Source of the DNA: an uncultured Dorea sp.
Lineage (GTDB): Bacteria > Bacillota > Clostridia > Lachnospirales > Lachnospiraceae
Assembly (NCBI GenBank): GCA_910577685.1
Contig: CAJTOH010000042.1
Coordinates: 1 to 32,821 of the forward strand
Direction of reading: 5' to 3'
Length of the DNA: 32,821 bases
Position numbers and translations under genes: made by a program. The first letter of the stretch is position 1; each line of letters starts with the position of its first letter. This document shows positions 8,251 through 16,964 of this stretch, in pieces. Below the pieces are notes generated by a model. It was not told the DNA's origin, made no database searches, and was given only the letters and a program-made list of their open reading frames with translations.

Positions 8251-8386
8251 CGCGTATGTCAAGTTAATGTCACAAACTTTTTTCACTTTTCCCACGTGAA
8301 AATCGCTGAAACCCGCATGACTTCGTGGGGCGTACGGTTCGCTAATGCTAAGTTAGGGCAAAATTGACGGTGAATTAGTGTCAAGT
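8231..8386. repeat. Dispersed element, copy B
   Basis: This is the second copy of the element at 961-1105, in the same orientation, with about three quarters of bases identical and a short insertion (ACTTTTCCC region) relative to copy A. Its two edges carry TGTCAAGTTAATGTCAC and TTAGTGTCAAGT. GCGCCCCA near one edge and TGGGGCG inside are complementary, so the copy could fold. It marks the boundary between the KilA-N/STAND module and the nitrilase/SMC module. Confidence 0.6.
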
Positions 8387-8400
8387 TGTTTCAAGAAAAT

Positions 8401-8626
8401 TTACTCTTTTCCCAATGCAATTTCTAATAATCTTCCTGCAACCTGAACATACTTTTTTCATCAGACTATCCTTTGCGTCGTCCTTGCCAAGCAGTTCCAT
8501 TCCCTATGTCACACCAGTTCTTCATCTATAACCGCAAAAGTTCTACTATTTCATCTTTTACGATTACATGAATACCATTTTCCCGAACCATTTTCTGACT
8601 AAAGTCAGAACTTCCATATTTCCACT
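8401..8626 (-). pseudogene. Decayed C-terminal remnant of a phospholipase D-like (HKD) nuclease or helicase-nuclease
   Basis: No single frame is open, but three short minus-strand segments line up with one known pattern. They are SQKMVRENGIHVIVKDEIVE, AVIDEELV (then TGA where a Trp is usual), and GMELLGKDDAKDSLM followed by VQVAGRLLEIALGKE and stop. PLD-family nucleases fused to helicases commonly read FAVIDxxxVWYGSxxLLxxxxxxDxLMR, so this is most likely the end of such a gene. It has at least three frameshifts plus a nonsense codon. It probably records another lost accessory module. Confidence 0.45.
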
Positions 8627-8678
8627 GTTATGGTCGTTATATGCCAAATTCTGATAGAACCTGATTTAATACAGTATA

Positions 8679-11600
8679 TTATAATATGTTCTTTCGTTGC
8701 ATAATTTTTTCCTGATTGTATGTGACTTGGGATATTTCCAAATCTTCTGTACTTTTCCGTAAAAAATCCAACCGCTGAAAATCCTCTTTTAGAAAGCTGA
8801 ATTTCCGGCGAAACAATTGTGCAACATTGCGGCTAGCGGTCGTGAAAAAAATCTGCCTGCCGTGTGAAATGACCAACTCACGCAAAAAATCCATCAGCGA
8901 CAGCACATTCAACTCATCAATATTTGCAACTGGCTCATCTATCAACAAAAACTCTGGTGCGGCACTATTTGATAGATGCAATTGAAAAAATACTGACAGT
9001 ACCAAAGCAGTGCGCTGCCCAGTACTCATATTGACAACTGGGACTTTTTCCCCACTGCGCACCCCAACCAGCTCCTTACCTTCCATCGTAAGCCCAGAGA
9101 ATTCCTGTGGCAAGTGCAGGCTCAAAAAAATCCGGCTAATCTGTTCAATATTTTGCTGGATAAACTCCTGGGAGTAAAATTCTAATTCACGCAGCCCTTC
9201 CAAACGTTTAACAACTTTTTGGTAATTGTTATATTCTTTTTTGATCTGTGTTTTTCTGGAAATCAGATTTTCACGATCTTGCTGATACGCTGAATATTCC
9301 ATAATGTTCTTTACATCATTTAATATTTTTTCGCAATGTGCCTGCAATGCCATTCCATCCAAGTCAACAGCCTCACTTAATACCCATTCCGAAACATTTT
9401 CCCAAAACAGAATCATCTGTTTCCATCTAGCTGTATCATTTTCTAGAGCGGCTAGATAGCTATGGCACTCTTGTTGCTGTTCTGCGAGATTTTGAAATGA
9501 AATTGCATCCCGCTCTGCTTTTTTATTGGAAATATTATTCTCCAATTCATTTTTTTCCCATTCCAATTTCTGAAAAATATCAACTACTCTTTCCTGCAAC
9601 ATCTTACCTGAAAGCGTTCCGCATTCTGGATAATTATTTTTTAGAAAAAGTTCACGCACTCGCTCCTCTACGGTCAGAACATCCTCTAACGAAACCTTAC
9701 TCCGTTTAGGAATATACAGTGCTTTGATACGTTTTTTTTCCTGTGCAAGCGCCTCTTGAAGATGACTCTTACGACTTTTCCAAATCTGTATTTCCTCCAA
9801 TACTCGCTTAACCGCTTTCAACGGTTCACCAACGGCTAGCTGGGGATAAAGATTCTGTGCAGCCTTAAAGGCGGCAGTGACGATATCTGCCGTTTCACCT
9901 AATTGTCGCAACACCTTTCGCTGTCTGACAAGCTGTAATTCAATCCCTTCAAGTTTCTTTTTCTCCTGATAGAGTTGGCTTAATTCTTCTGAATAAATAT
10001 CTTGTTCCTGTTCCAGGTGAAGCAGAATCGTTTTGGCTCCAATATTTTTTGTACCACACAGCGGGCATTGATGCAAGGAGGGTATTTCCTGAACAATCTG
10101 TTTACCAATACCTTGAAGCTGATTCATCAACTTTTTTCCTAATTCAGCATGTATTTCCTCTTCGCTAATCTTTGCTTCAACCTCGCTATATCTCGTACGA
10201 AATTCCGTTTCTTTCCATCGTAATTCTTCCCACTGTGCCGCCAAATCAGGCAATTCAGCGCAATCTAGCAATTTATAATATTTGTCCCAAAAGCTCTCTA
10301 AACGGTCAAATTTTTTCTCAAGTTTTTCCAGTTCCTGTCGTAATTCCCGAAAGTCCTGGAACACCTCAAATCGTTCTGTTTCAATCGCCAGCGCCGGCAG
10401 CCATTCTTCCAGTGGAGATAAATTTTCTTTTTGCTGCTTTATAAGTTTTAGGCGCTTTTCATCTCTGCCTATATCGCATTTTAGTTTTTCATAATCGCTA
10501 TTAAATTTTTTAAATGTTTCTTGTATAGCGGCAGCTTTCTCACGAGTATGCAATAATTCATATTCAGTATTCTGCATTTTAGAAGCAAGTATCGTCCGGC
10601 TCAGTATTGGTTTACAAGCTTCCGCCTGATTTAATTCTGCCTGAATTTTTCCCAAAATTTCCGCAATCTGGCTATAGGATGCATTCGGCGCTAGGTTCAA
10701 TCCACTGCGTTTGATATAACTCCGCAAGCCACTTTCGTCAATAGATTCTGTAAAGAGCGGTTTTCGTAAAAGTTCATCCAACCGTTCCATCTCCGCACAT
10801 AGTCGGGAACTTTCCTGTTCGCATTTCTCCCTCCACATTTTGATATTCTTCCATTTTACTGTGGCCTCCGGCCCATATAAAAGCTTAGAAAAAATATCAC
10901 CATGATCAGGCTGCTCGCTTGTGAACAAGTAAGTATCGTCAACTGAAAAATAATTATACCGATGAAAAAGCGCATTCAACTGCTCGGCAGTACGGTTCTC
11001 CGCGCGGTTTTTGTACCATTTCGCTTCCCTCTGTTTTTTCTCCTGTGAAGTAAATACCTTATGAACTTCGATCCTTTCCTTGTCTGTGCAGAGCATGAGC
11101 GAAACCTCCGCTTGGTCTGCCGGATCGTTCGGAACAAGATGCTGTTTGCGGACAGTGCCAGTCATTGCCAACTCGATTGCAGAAAAGACAGAGGTTTTCC
11201 CTGCTCCATTCGCACCGGAAAGTAGGTTTGCTTTGGGAAATAACAAATTCATATCACTGCTGTAAAAATGCGGACGGAATCCCTGCGGAACATGAATACT
11301 GTGTATAGAAGATATTTTTTCTGTTGGTGCGGAAGGAATATCGGATACACTTTTTTTCTGGGGGCTGATGCCAGAAGCAATCGCTTCAAACCTTGCACTT
11401 TGAAAACCCTCCAGACAAAATTCGTATTCTCCTTTCAGTATTTCCCGCCATTCGTGTTCTGGCTGTACCAATGGTCGATTGTTTGTTCGAAAAAGCGTGT
11501 ATCCAACTGGTAGCCGCTCACCAAGTTCGGATTCTTTTAAAACTATCTTACGTATATAATTTGTATTGCGTTCAAGTTCAAAACGGGTATGCCGATCAAT

Positions 11601-11897
11601 CTTCTCAAAATCCTTGTCCGAAAGGATACAGACAAGATATAGATTCCAACAAAGGTCGCTATGTAACATGTAGTAAGTCTTCTCAATCACCTCTGTAGAA
11701 AACTGTTCATCAAATAAAAGAAAGTCTCTCCATTTATCAAGTGATAGTGGCATTAACAAGTATTTTGCGAAAACTACCCCTGTTTCGGAATATATTTGAT
11801 CAGCCCAAAAATATTTCATATCCTGCCAGACAAGCACTTCGCCAAGCCGCATTCCTTTTTCAGACAAAATTGCCATGATGGTATCAATCTCTACCAT
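8679..11897 (-). CDS. Rad50/SMC-like ATPase of a two-gene defence-like operon
   Basis: The product has 1,072 residues. An N-terminal domain of about 200 residues (with a WNLYLVCILSD strand) precedes Walker A GANGAGKT at residues 228-235. Long coiled-coil stretches follow, with a single CPLCG zinc-hook-like motif near residue 613. The C-terminal half of the ATPase has the signature MSTGQRTAL near 957 and Walker B EFLLIDEPVANID near 984. This is the split ABC head of Rad50, SbcC and RecF relatives. The N-terminal extension is unlike SbcC and recalls the middle component of ABC-three-component systems; that is a tentative comparison. The start ATG 11897 lies within the 3' end of the nitrilase-like gene (14-nt overlap), so the two are translationally coupled. 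No SbcD-like nuclease is adjacent. Confidence 0.85.
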   Translation of the reverse strand: MVEIDTIMAILSEKGMRLGEVLVWQDMKYFWADQIYSETGVVFAKYLLMPLSLDKWRDFLLFDEQFSTEVIEKTYYMLHSDLCWNLYLVCILSDKDFEKIDRHTRFELERNTNYIRKIVLKESELGERLPVGYTLFRTNNRPLVQPEHEWREILKGEYEFCLEGFQSARFEAIASGISPQKKSVSDIPSAPTEKISSIHSIHVPQGFRPHFYSSDMNLLFPKANLLSGANGAGKTSVFSAIELAMTGTVRKQHLVPNDPADQAEVSLMLCTDKERIEVHKVFTSQEKKQREAKWYKNRAENRTAEQLNALFHRYNYFSVDDTYLFTSEQPDHGDIFSKLLYGPEATVKWKNIKMWREKCEQESSRLCAEMERLDELLRKPLFTESIDESGLRSYIKRSGLNLAPNASYSQIAEILGKIQAELNQAEACKPILSRTILASKMQNTEYELLHTREKAAAIQETFKKFNSDYEKLKCDIGRDEKRLKLIKQQKENLSPLEEWLPALAIETERFEVFQDFRELRQELEKLEKKFDRLESFWDKYYKLLDCAELPDLAAQWEELRWKETEFRTRYSEVEAKISEEEIHAELGKKLMNQLQGIGKQIVQEIPSLHQCPLCGTKNIGAKTILLHLEQEQDIYSEELSQLYQEKKKLEGIELQLVRQRKVLRQLGETADIVTAAFKAAQNLYPQLAVGEPLKAVKRVLEEIQIWKSRKSHLQEALAQEKKRIKALYIPKRSKVSLEDVLTVEERVRELFLKNNYPECGTLSGKMLQERVVDIFQKLEWEKNELENNISNKKAERDAISFQNLAEQQQECHSYLAALENDTARWKQMILFWENVSEWVLSEAVDLDGMALQAHCEKILNDVKNIMEYSAYQQDRENLISRKTQIKKEYNNYQKVVKRLEGLRELEFYSQEFIQQNIEQISRIFLSLHLPQEFSGLTMEGKELVGVRSGEKVPVVNMSTGQRTALVLSVFFQLHLSNSAAPEFLLIDEPVANIDELNVLSLMDFLRELVISHGRQIFFTTASRNVAQLFRRKFSFLKEDFQRLDFLRKSTEDLEISQVTYNQEKIMQRKNIL

Positions 11898-13653
11898 TTG
11901 TTAGATCCCCTTCCTGAATAAGATGGTCTCCATGCGATATATCAACCGTAGATTCGGGCAAAAAATGAAATTCTTTACCTGTAAAATCAGGATAAACGAT
12001 GCCCAACTGACATTCCGCAAGGTTCGTGTTATTGTCAAATACTTTTTCCAAAAGAGTTTTTGATAGCTGTCGCGCCACAACATCATCTTTTGCAAAAACA
12101 ATCAGCATTTTTCCGGCAGGAGAAAATACATTAAAACAGGAATGACTGTTTTCGCTATCTTCACAAATAAATTTATGCTCCCCTTTCAGGGCATATAACC
12201 GCCGAGGAATTGCGCTCCCTTTTAATACTTTACATACTAGCGTATAGAGATCACGGAATGCAGCACGTGCCGCAATAAAATCTGATTTATCCAATAAAAT
12301 TCCCCAATCTGCAAGGTTTTCATCTTCGTCAATGGTCAGTAGCGTTTTTGCTGCGTTAGATAAAGTAACACTAAAAAAGCGGTCAACCAGATATTTGTCT
12401 GATTCTATGAATGGAAAGTGGTAACACGGTTCCAACCATGCCTGTATGTCTGCGGATTCTCCTAATTTTTCTTTCGCTTCATCAGATTTCATCCGGTCTT
12501 CCAACGTTAAGGAATACCCCGTAGATTTCCAGTCATCCCCTTTCCAGCAAAAACGATCAGTAGCTTTAAGGGAAGGTATTGTTGTAACCCCATATTGATT
12601 TGTAATCTGATTTGGCAGGATGATTGTCACAGCCTGTTCTGCAGAAGTGCTGAACCAAACTTCTGTTTTCTGCTTTTCCATAAACGCCGCAAAAAAATCA
12701 AAACATGCACTTTCCTTTCGTGCGTCTGTCGTATTCACTTGCCACTTTTCAATGGAAAGATCAGCATTCTTCTTATAGATGCAAGACCATGACAGTTCAA
12801 TACACTTTGGTTTTTCACCAGGCTTACCATTGGCATTGACTAGCCTTGTACCTGCTGCCCAGTTACAGGTAATACATACTCCCAACTGATTATGATTCCA
12901 CATTTCACAGCGAACCCTGCTAAAAACCTTATGTTTCGGGAACCGGTTCATTTGTGGATGCAAAATGATGATTCCATTCGTCAGTTTTTCACTTTGCAAA
13001 TTCTGCCATGAAATACCATTATTCAAAGTGTCTGCACACAAAAAAGTAACAATCCGCTTGCCTAACGTAAAGATTTTGCTTCCTGTTGTTAGTCCCGCCA
13101 CCTCGCAGGCACAAACAGGATCGCTCATATGCTGTGTTTTCATCTGCGGCGCAAGACATAAAAATTGCCTACCTTCTTTCCAGATACGAAAGCAATAGAA
13201 CATCACATTTACAAATTTTTTTCGATTTACTCCACTGTTAACTGCATTTTCAATCAGGAGGATTTGCTCCATTTCCTTAAGTTGATCGAGCAGCACTTCA
13301 AAACATTTCCTGGGGATTCCCTGACAAGGAAGACACCATAACTTCATTTCGTCCGGCCATACTCCCTTATCAGTGGCAATCTGTCTCAACAGGTTGATGC
13401 TGATGCAGTATTCTGGAAAAAGCAAGAGGTCAATCCCATTCCTATTTGCAATACGCAAAAGGCTGGCACATTTTCGATCGTGAACTTCGTTTGCAATGTA
13501 TACGCTATTATGTGTATAGTAAATATCTTCCTGCATTTGTATACGCATCAAGCTAAAAGTGTCATAATCCAAATCGCAGCAACTAAGACAAACCGGTTCG
13601 TACCCCCTCTTCTGAACCTCGTCAAAAAGATCAATATATTCAATACCTGGCAT
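11884..13653 (-). CDS. Nitrilase-fold (carbon-nitrogen hydrolase) protein paired with the SMC-like ATPase
   Basis: The product has 589 residues. The first 280 or so have the nitrilase pattern with all three catalytic residues: Glu81 in LLLFPEYC, Lys172 in PQMKTQ and Cys206 in TFLCADTLN. Nitrilases hydrolyse nitriles or amide bonds. The remaining 300 residues match nothing I recognise and could bind the ATPase or a target. An AAGGAGGAG site 9 nt before ATG 13653 and an extended -10 promoter near 13694 mark it as first gene of the operon. The unusual size and the SMC-like partner point away from a metabolic enzyme and toward an effector in an antiphage or anti-plasmid system, which is an inference from context. 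Confidence 0.75.
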   Translation of the reverse strand: MPGIEYIDLFDEVQKRGYEPVCLSCCDLDYDTFSLMRIQMQEDIYYTHNSVYIANEVHDRKCASLLRIANRNGIDLLLFPEYCISINLLRQIATDKGVWPDEMKLWCLPCQGIPRKCFEVLLDQLKEMEQILLIENAVNSGVNRKKFVNVMFYCFRIWKEGRQFLCLAPQMKTQHMSDPVCACEVAGLTTGSKIFTLGKRIVTFLCADTLNNGISWQNLQSEKLTNGIIILHPQMNRFPKHKVFSRVRCEMWNHNQLGVCITCNWAAGTRLVNANGKPGEKPKCIELSWSCIYKKNADLSIEKWQVNTTDARKESACFDFFAAFMEKQKTEVWFSTSAEQAVTIILPNQITNQYGVTTIPSLKATDRFCWKGDDWKSTGYSLTLEDRMKSDEAKEKLGESADIQAWLEPCYHFPFIESDKYLVDRFFSVTLSNAAKTLLTIDEDENLADWGILLDKSDFIAARAAFRDLYTLVCKVLKGSAIPRRLYALKGEHKFICEDSENSHSCFNVFSPAGKMLIVFAKDDVVARQLSKTLLEKVFDNNTNLAECQLGIVYPDFTGKEFHFLPESTVDISHGDHLIQEGDLTNGRD

Positions 13654-13693
13654 TCGGTATTCTCCTCCTTACGAAACATTCTTTACATTTGTA

Positions 13694-13702
13694 ATTATAA
13701 CA
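13694..13702 (-). promoter_or_regulatory. Extended -10 promoter of the nitrilase/SMC operon
   Basis: On the minus strand TGT directly precedes a perfect TATAAT (13694-13699). No good -35 box lies 17 nt upstream, which is acceptable for an extended -10 promoter. The start point near 13687 would leave a leader of about 33 nt with the ribosome binding site. The remaining sequence to 13970 shows no convincing gene. Confidence 0.55.
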
Positions 13703-13971
13703 TACATATGACATTTTGCTACATTTTTCGTCAATACCGGTGCTGGTGCATTCCTTTTGACCTTTTACTGGTTTAATCCCTTCCATCCTTACTTCAGATC
13801 TTCCGATATGCTTTTCAGTGACATGCTTGTAGCGACATTCATAAATCTGGAATAGTCGACTATTACATAAGAACATACATACTCTTTTTCGATGCAACTA
13901 ATAATCCAACTTTCAGTTAATAAACTCATTCACCATCAAAATATAAACAAGAGAAATTTATCAACTAACAA

Positions 13972-14011
13972 AATCAGGGAAATGCTTTTAAAATAAACCA
14001 TTTCCCTGATT
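13972..14011 (-). terminator. Terminator after the Rpn gene
   Basis: AATCAGGGAAATG and CATTTCCCTGATT form a 13-bp stem around a 14-nt AT-rich loop, followed on the minus strand by TTTG. It starts 32 nt beyond the Rpn stop codon. Confidence 0.7.
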
Positions 14012-14043
14012 CATAATTCTAATGAAAATATCTACATATCTTT

Positions 14044-14961
14044 TTACACTGTCTGAAGCCCCGCAAGCAGCTTTATCTCTGCAATATCAAGTCCTGAATA
14101 TTTCGCGATCTTATCAATCGGCAATTCCCCATCCTTCAGCATTCTTAGTGCTGTCTCTTTCTTCGCTTCATCCTTTCCTCTATTCAAAATTGTCCTCGCT
14201 TCTGTCTCAAGTAGTGCTCCGCTCATCATTCCACCTATGCCTTTCTGCACATTCTCATACTTCTGTGCGATTTCTTTTATCACATCACCAGATAGTTCTA
14301 TAATTGTACGTTTGTCAAATGCACCAATAATCCCTTCCTGTTCCAATTTATCAAGTCTATTCAAAATATCCTGATACTCCACCTTCAATTCTGCCAGCTT
14401 CTGCTCATTACTATTATACACCTTAAAGTTCTTTTCATGTGAAAAAATATAAAACGGAATTAACAGTAATAAGCCTTTTGAAAAGATATACTCCAGAGAA
14501 TACCCCTGTATCTTCATGATTGGCACATCATATTCCACAGTACCACCTGGCGTTTTTACCACATACCGCATTTTATCAGGTGTCTTCATATATGTTCTAA
14601 GATACAATACTGCTGTATTCGGGAATGTTACAGTCAGTGTTTCATTAATGACCTCACCCTCATCCAATGCTATTTGGGCATCGTACTCGAACAACCGGAT
14701 TGTCATTCGCCCATCCGGCAGGCTGCTCTCACATTCAAGATGATATTTTTTCTTTATCTTTCCAAATATTGTGAAATTAGTATCCGTTATTCTTTCCTGA
14801 TTTGCTGCATCCTGTTGGTCGATAAAATGCTCATTGGGATGAAACTCTATTTTCTCATTTCCTGTATAATCTTCCCCAAAAATCTCATTGAGCACAGGGA
14901 TGACCATCTGTCTACAGTCATTCAAGATTGTCCGAAATGCCCCGTCATATATATTCCCCAT
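14044..14961 (-). CDS. Rpn family recombination-promoting nuclease / putative transposase
   Basis: The product has 305 residues and belongs to the PD-(D/E)XK Rpn/PDDEXK_2 group. The start MGNIYDGAFRTILND is typical, and the nuclease core is visible as DTNFTIF, then YHLECESS with an ExE-type active site, then IRLFEYDAQIAL. The C-terminal third is helical with a repeated charged segment (NRGKDEAKKETALRML) that family members share. E. coli RpnA-E nick or cut DNA and raise recombination. Bacteroidal and clostridial copies are often numerous and near mobile DNA. The ATG at 14961 with GGAGG 7 nt upstream is preferred to the TTG at 14967. It stands alone between the SMC operon and the protease gene. 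Confidence 0.85.
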   Translation of the reverse strand: MGNIYDGAFRTILNDCRQMVIPVLNEIFGEDYTGNEKIEFHPNEHFIDQQDAANQERITDTNFTIFGKIKKKYHLECESSLPDGRMTIRLFEYDAQIALDEGEVINETLTVTFPNTAVLYLRTYMKTPDKMRYVVKTPGGTVEYDVPIMKIQGYSLEYIFSKGLLLLIPFYIFSHEKNFKVYNSNEQKLAELKVEYQDILNRLDKLEQEGIIGAFDKRTIIELSGDVIKEIAQKYENVQKGIGGMMSGALLETEARTILNRGKDEAKKETALRMLKDGELPIDKIAKYSGLDIAEIKLLAGLQTV

Positions 14962-15051
14962 ATACAATCCTCCGTACTTCTTATTTATATCATATCATTT
15001 TCCTACTGTATATACAACTAAATTCAAAATACAATCTGTCTATTTACATAA

Positions 15052-15088
15052 GTGCTCTATTCGACACCATATATCAAAAATAGAGTAC
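15052..15088 (-). terminator. Hairpin 3' of the S8 protease gene, copy C
   Basis: On the minus strand GTACTCTATT pairs with AATAGAGCAC around a 17-nt loop ending in GTGTCG. Compared with the copy at 8141-8182 the stem has changed while pairing is kept, including a T-A to C-G exchange. There is no strong T-run, so its role as a terminator is uncertain. Confidence 0.5.
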
Positions 15089-15114
15089 CTATTAACCCAA
15101 AAACTTACTTTATT

Positions 15115-16860
15115 TTACCTTGGTAGACTGTTTTCGACACACAGCGCCCCATACCCCACCTGCGGATTCGGATACACCTCAAACCCCGGCAGCGCCCTCG
15201 CCCCTCTCCTCAAATAAGCCTTCACCTTCTCCCCATACAGATAAGCATCATTCCCTTTCACAATCCCCCACTCCATCATAAGCGCCGCCCCGCCCGTCAC
15301 AAAAGGCGTCGCAAAAGAAGTCCCCGTAAACTGCGCATATCCTCCACCAACCGCCGCCGTAGTCACATCCACCCCCGGCGCCACGATATCCGGTTTCACC
15401 AAATTCGTCTCCCTCGTATACCCTCTCCCCGAAAAATCCGCATAGGCAAACGTAAGGGCATTATAAGCCCCCACCGTAATCACCCGCCCCGCCGTTGACG
15501 GAATCGTAAGCGTCGTCTGCTCCGTCGGGAATAAAAAACCTGTCCCCCCGTTGAGAACATTTTCACTGGGCAGCCATAATTCATACGCTCCCGAAACCAC
15601 CTTCCGGGGCTTCAGAATTATCCGCCACACTCCGCTTGCCACATAATTCTCCCGTGGAAGCATATCAATAAAAATCTCCTGCGCTGTGCTATAAGGGCTG
15701 GGTTCCCCATAATACAGCAAGATCTCAGTCTGCCCAACCGTAAACCGCTGAGGGCCGAGAATCTCCTGAAGCGGCCCCACCGTAACCCCTGCAGGGGTCA
15801 TCAGGGAAATATCCACTACATCCGTATACTCTTTCCATATTTGTATACTAAACGAAGGCTGGTTATTCTGCACTGCCAACTGGATAATCTCTTCCCGCCC
15901 CTCCCGCATTACACCGGATGTATGCCCCGCGCTGGCCGCCTCATTGCCGGAGCCGATACAGATACAGATCTTCCAGATATTAGAAATATCGTCAATGAAT
16001 CTCTCCAACAACGACGTTCCGTCATGGGACCCGTAAGTATTTCCAAAACTTATATTCACGGCAACAGGCATCCGAAGCTCCAACGCCTTTCTTACCACAT
16101 AATCAATACCCTGCATCAGCTCCGTCGTCCGCGGAAACCCTTCCTGTCTGGGGTTTCCTAATTTTACTACCAGCAGTTCGCTTTCCGGCGCGACACCTGC
16201 ATATTGCCCATTACTGTTTCTGCCGTTTCCCGCCGCAACTCCGGCGACCGCCGTCCCGTGTCCGGAAGTATCCAAACTGGGAACCATCCTCCTCCTGCCC
16301 TCGAACGTCGTCTGCCTAAGCGCTTCATTAATCTGTTCCGCCGTATATTCAGCCCCAATCCCATACCCCCTGGGCGGAACTCTCCCTTCACCGGGCGCAA
16401 GCGACTGATCCCACAATGCACGGATCCTCGTTGTCCCGTCCTCGTTACGAAAATCCATATTCTCATACTCAATTCCGGAGTCAATCAAAGCAATCAAAGT
16501 ACCCTGTCCATATAGAGACAAACGGGTATCCTGTACCGTATTGATACATGATACCCGCCTTCCATTTGCAACCTGAAAAAACAACCTCTTTGGTTTTTCA
16601 ATATATTCTACCTCCGGAATCTGTGCCAGCGCTCCGATCTCCGACTCCCGGATCGTAATGACGGCATACTCGTTCTGAAGCTCCGCCACTTTTGACGCCA
16701 ACGCCCTCACACTCTCAAGGTTCCCGGAATACTTTATGATCAGATCCCATTCCCGCTCCCCGGGGTCATAGCCTACATCCAATTCCAATGATTTCTCCCG
16801 CTCTTCAACCGTCGCATCCAACGCTAAATTCAACAAATTTTCGATTTTCTGGCTCGCCAT
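15115..16860 (-). CDS. S8 family subtilisin-like serine protease, CspB/CspC-like
   Basis: The product has 581 residues. The catalytic triad is complete: Asp127 in IALIDSGIE, His201 in DTSGHGTAVAG and Ser515 in GTSFATP. The N-terminal 95 residues form an inhibitor-like domain. A long insertion of about 200 residues between His and Ser forms the jelly-roll seen in clostridial Csp germination proteases. There is no signal peptide, as in the Csp group. The start ATG 16860 has GGAGAAGAG upstream; the open frame to 17046 reads into tandem repeats and is not coding. An intact triad argues for an active CspB-like enzyme and not a CspC-like pseudoprotease. The last codons of this gene recur at 8209 and 961. 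Confidence 0.88.
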   Translation of the reverse strand: MASQKIENLLNLALDATVEEREKSLELDVGYDPGEREWDLIIKYSGNLESVRALASKVAELQNEYAVITIRESEIGALAQIPEVEYIEKPKRLFFQVANGRRVSCINTVQDTRLSLYGQGTLIALIDSGIEYENMDFRNEDGTTRIRALWDQSLAPGEGRVPPRGYGIGAEYTAEQINEALRQTTFEGRRRMVPSLDTSGHGTAVAGVAAGNGRNSNGQYAGVAPESELLVVKLGNPRQEGFPRTTELMQGIDYVVRKALELRMPVAVNISFGNTYGSHDGTSLLERFIDDISNIWKICICIGSGNEAASAGHTSGVMREGREEIIQLAVQNNQPSFSIQIWKEYTDVVDISLMTPAGVTVGPLQEILGPQRFTVGQTEILLYYGEPSPYSTAQEIFIDMLPRENYVASGVWRIILKPRKVVSGAYELWLPSENVLNGGTGFLFPTEQTTLTIPSTAGRVITVGAYNALTFAYADFSGRGYTRETNLVKPDIVAPGVDVTTAAVGGGYAQFTGTSFATPFVTGGAALMMEWGIVKGNDAYLYGEKVKAYLRRGARALPGFEVYPNPQVGYGALCVENSLPR

Positions 16861-16964
16861 ACAATCTCTTCTCCATTCCCATATTTGCAGACATATATCA
16901 AATGCTCCGCCCACACTGTAGTATATTCCTAATACACTAGTCTTATTCCCTATGCCCAAACGGT

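Noticed and set aside
8595..8612. Perfect 18-bp palindrome TTCTGACTTTAGTCAGAA as a terminator of the SMC-like gene
   Set aside because: It has no T-run after it on the minus strand and lies within the PLD-like relic; chance is more likely.
13640..13897. Minus-strand frame of 85 codons just before the nitrilase-like gene
   Set aside because: It has only a TTG start and no ribosome site, and contains the likely promoter and ribosome site of the next gene.
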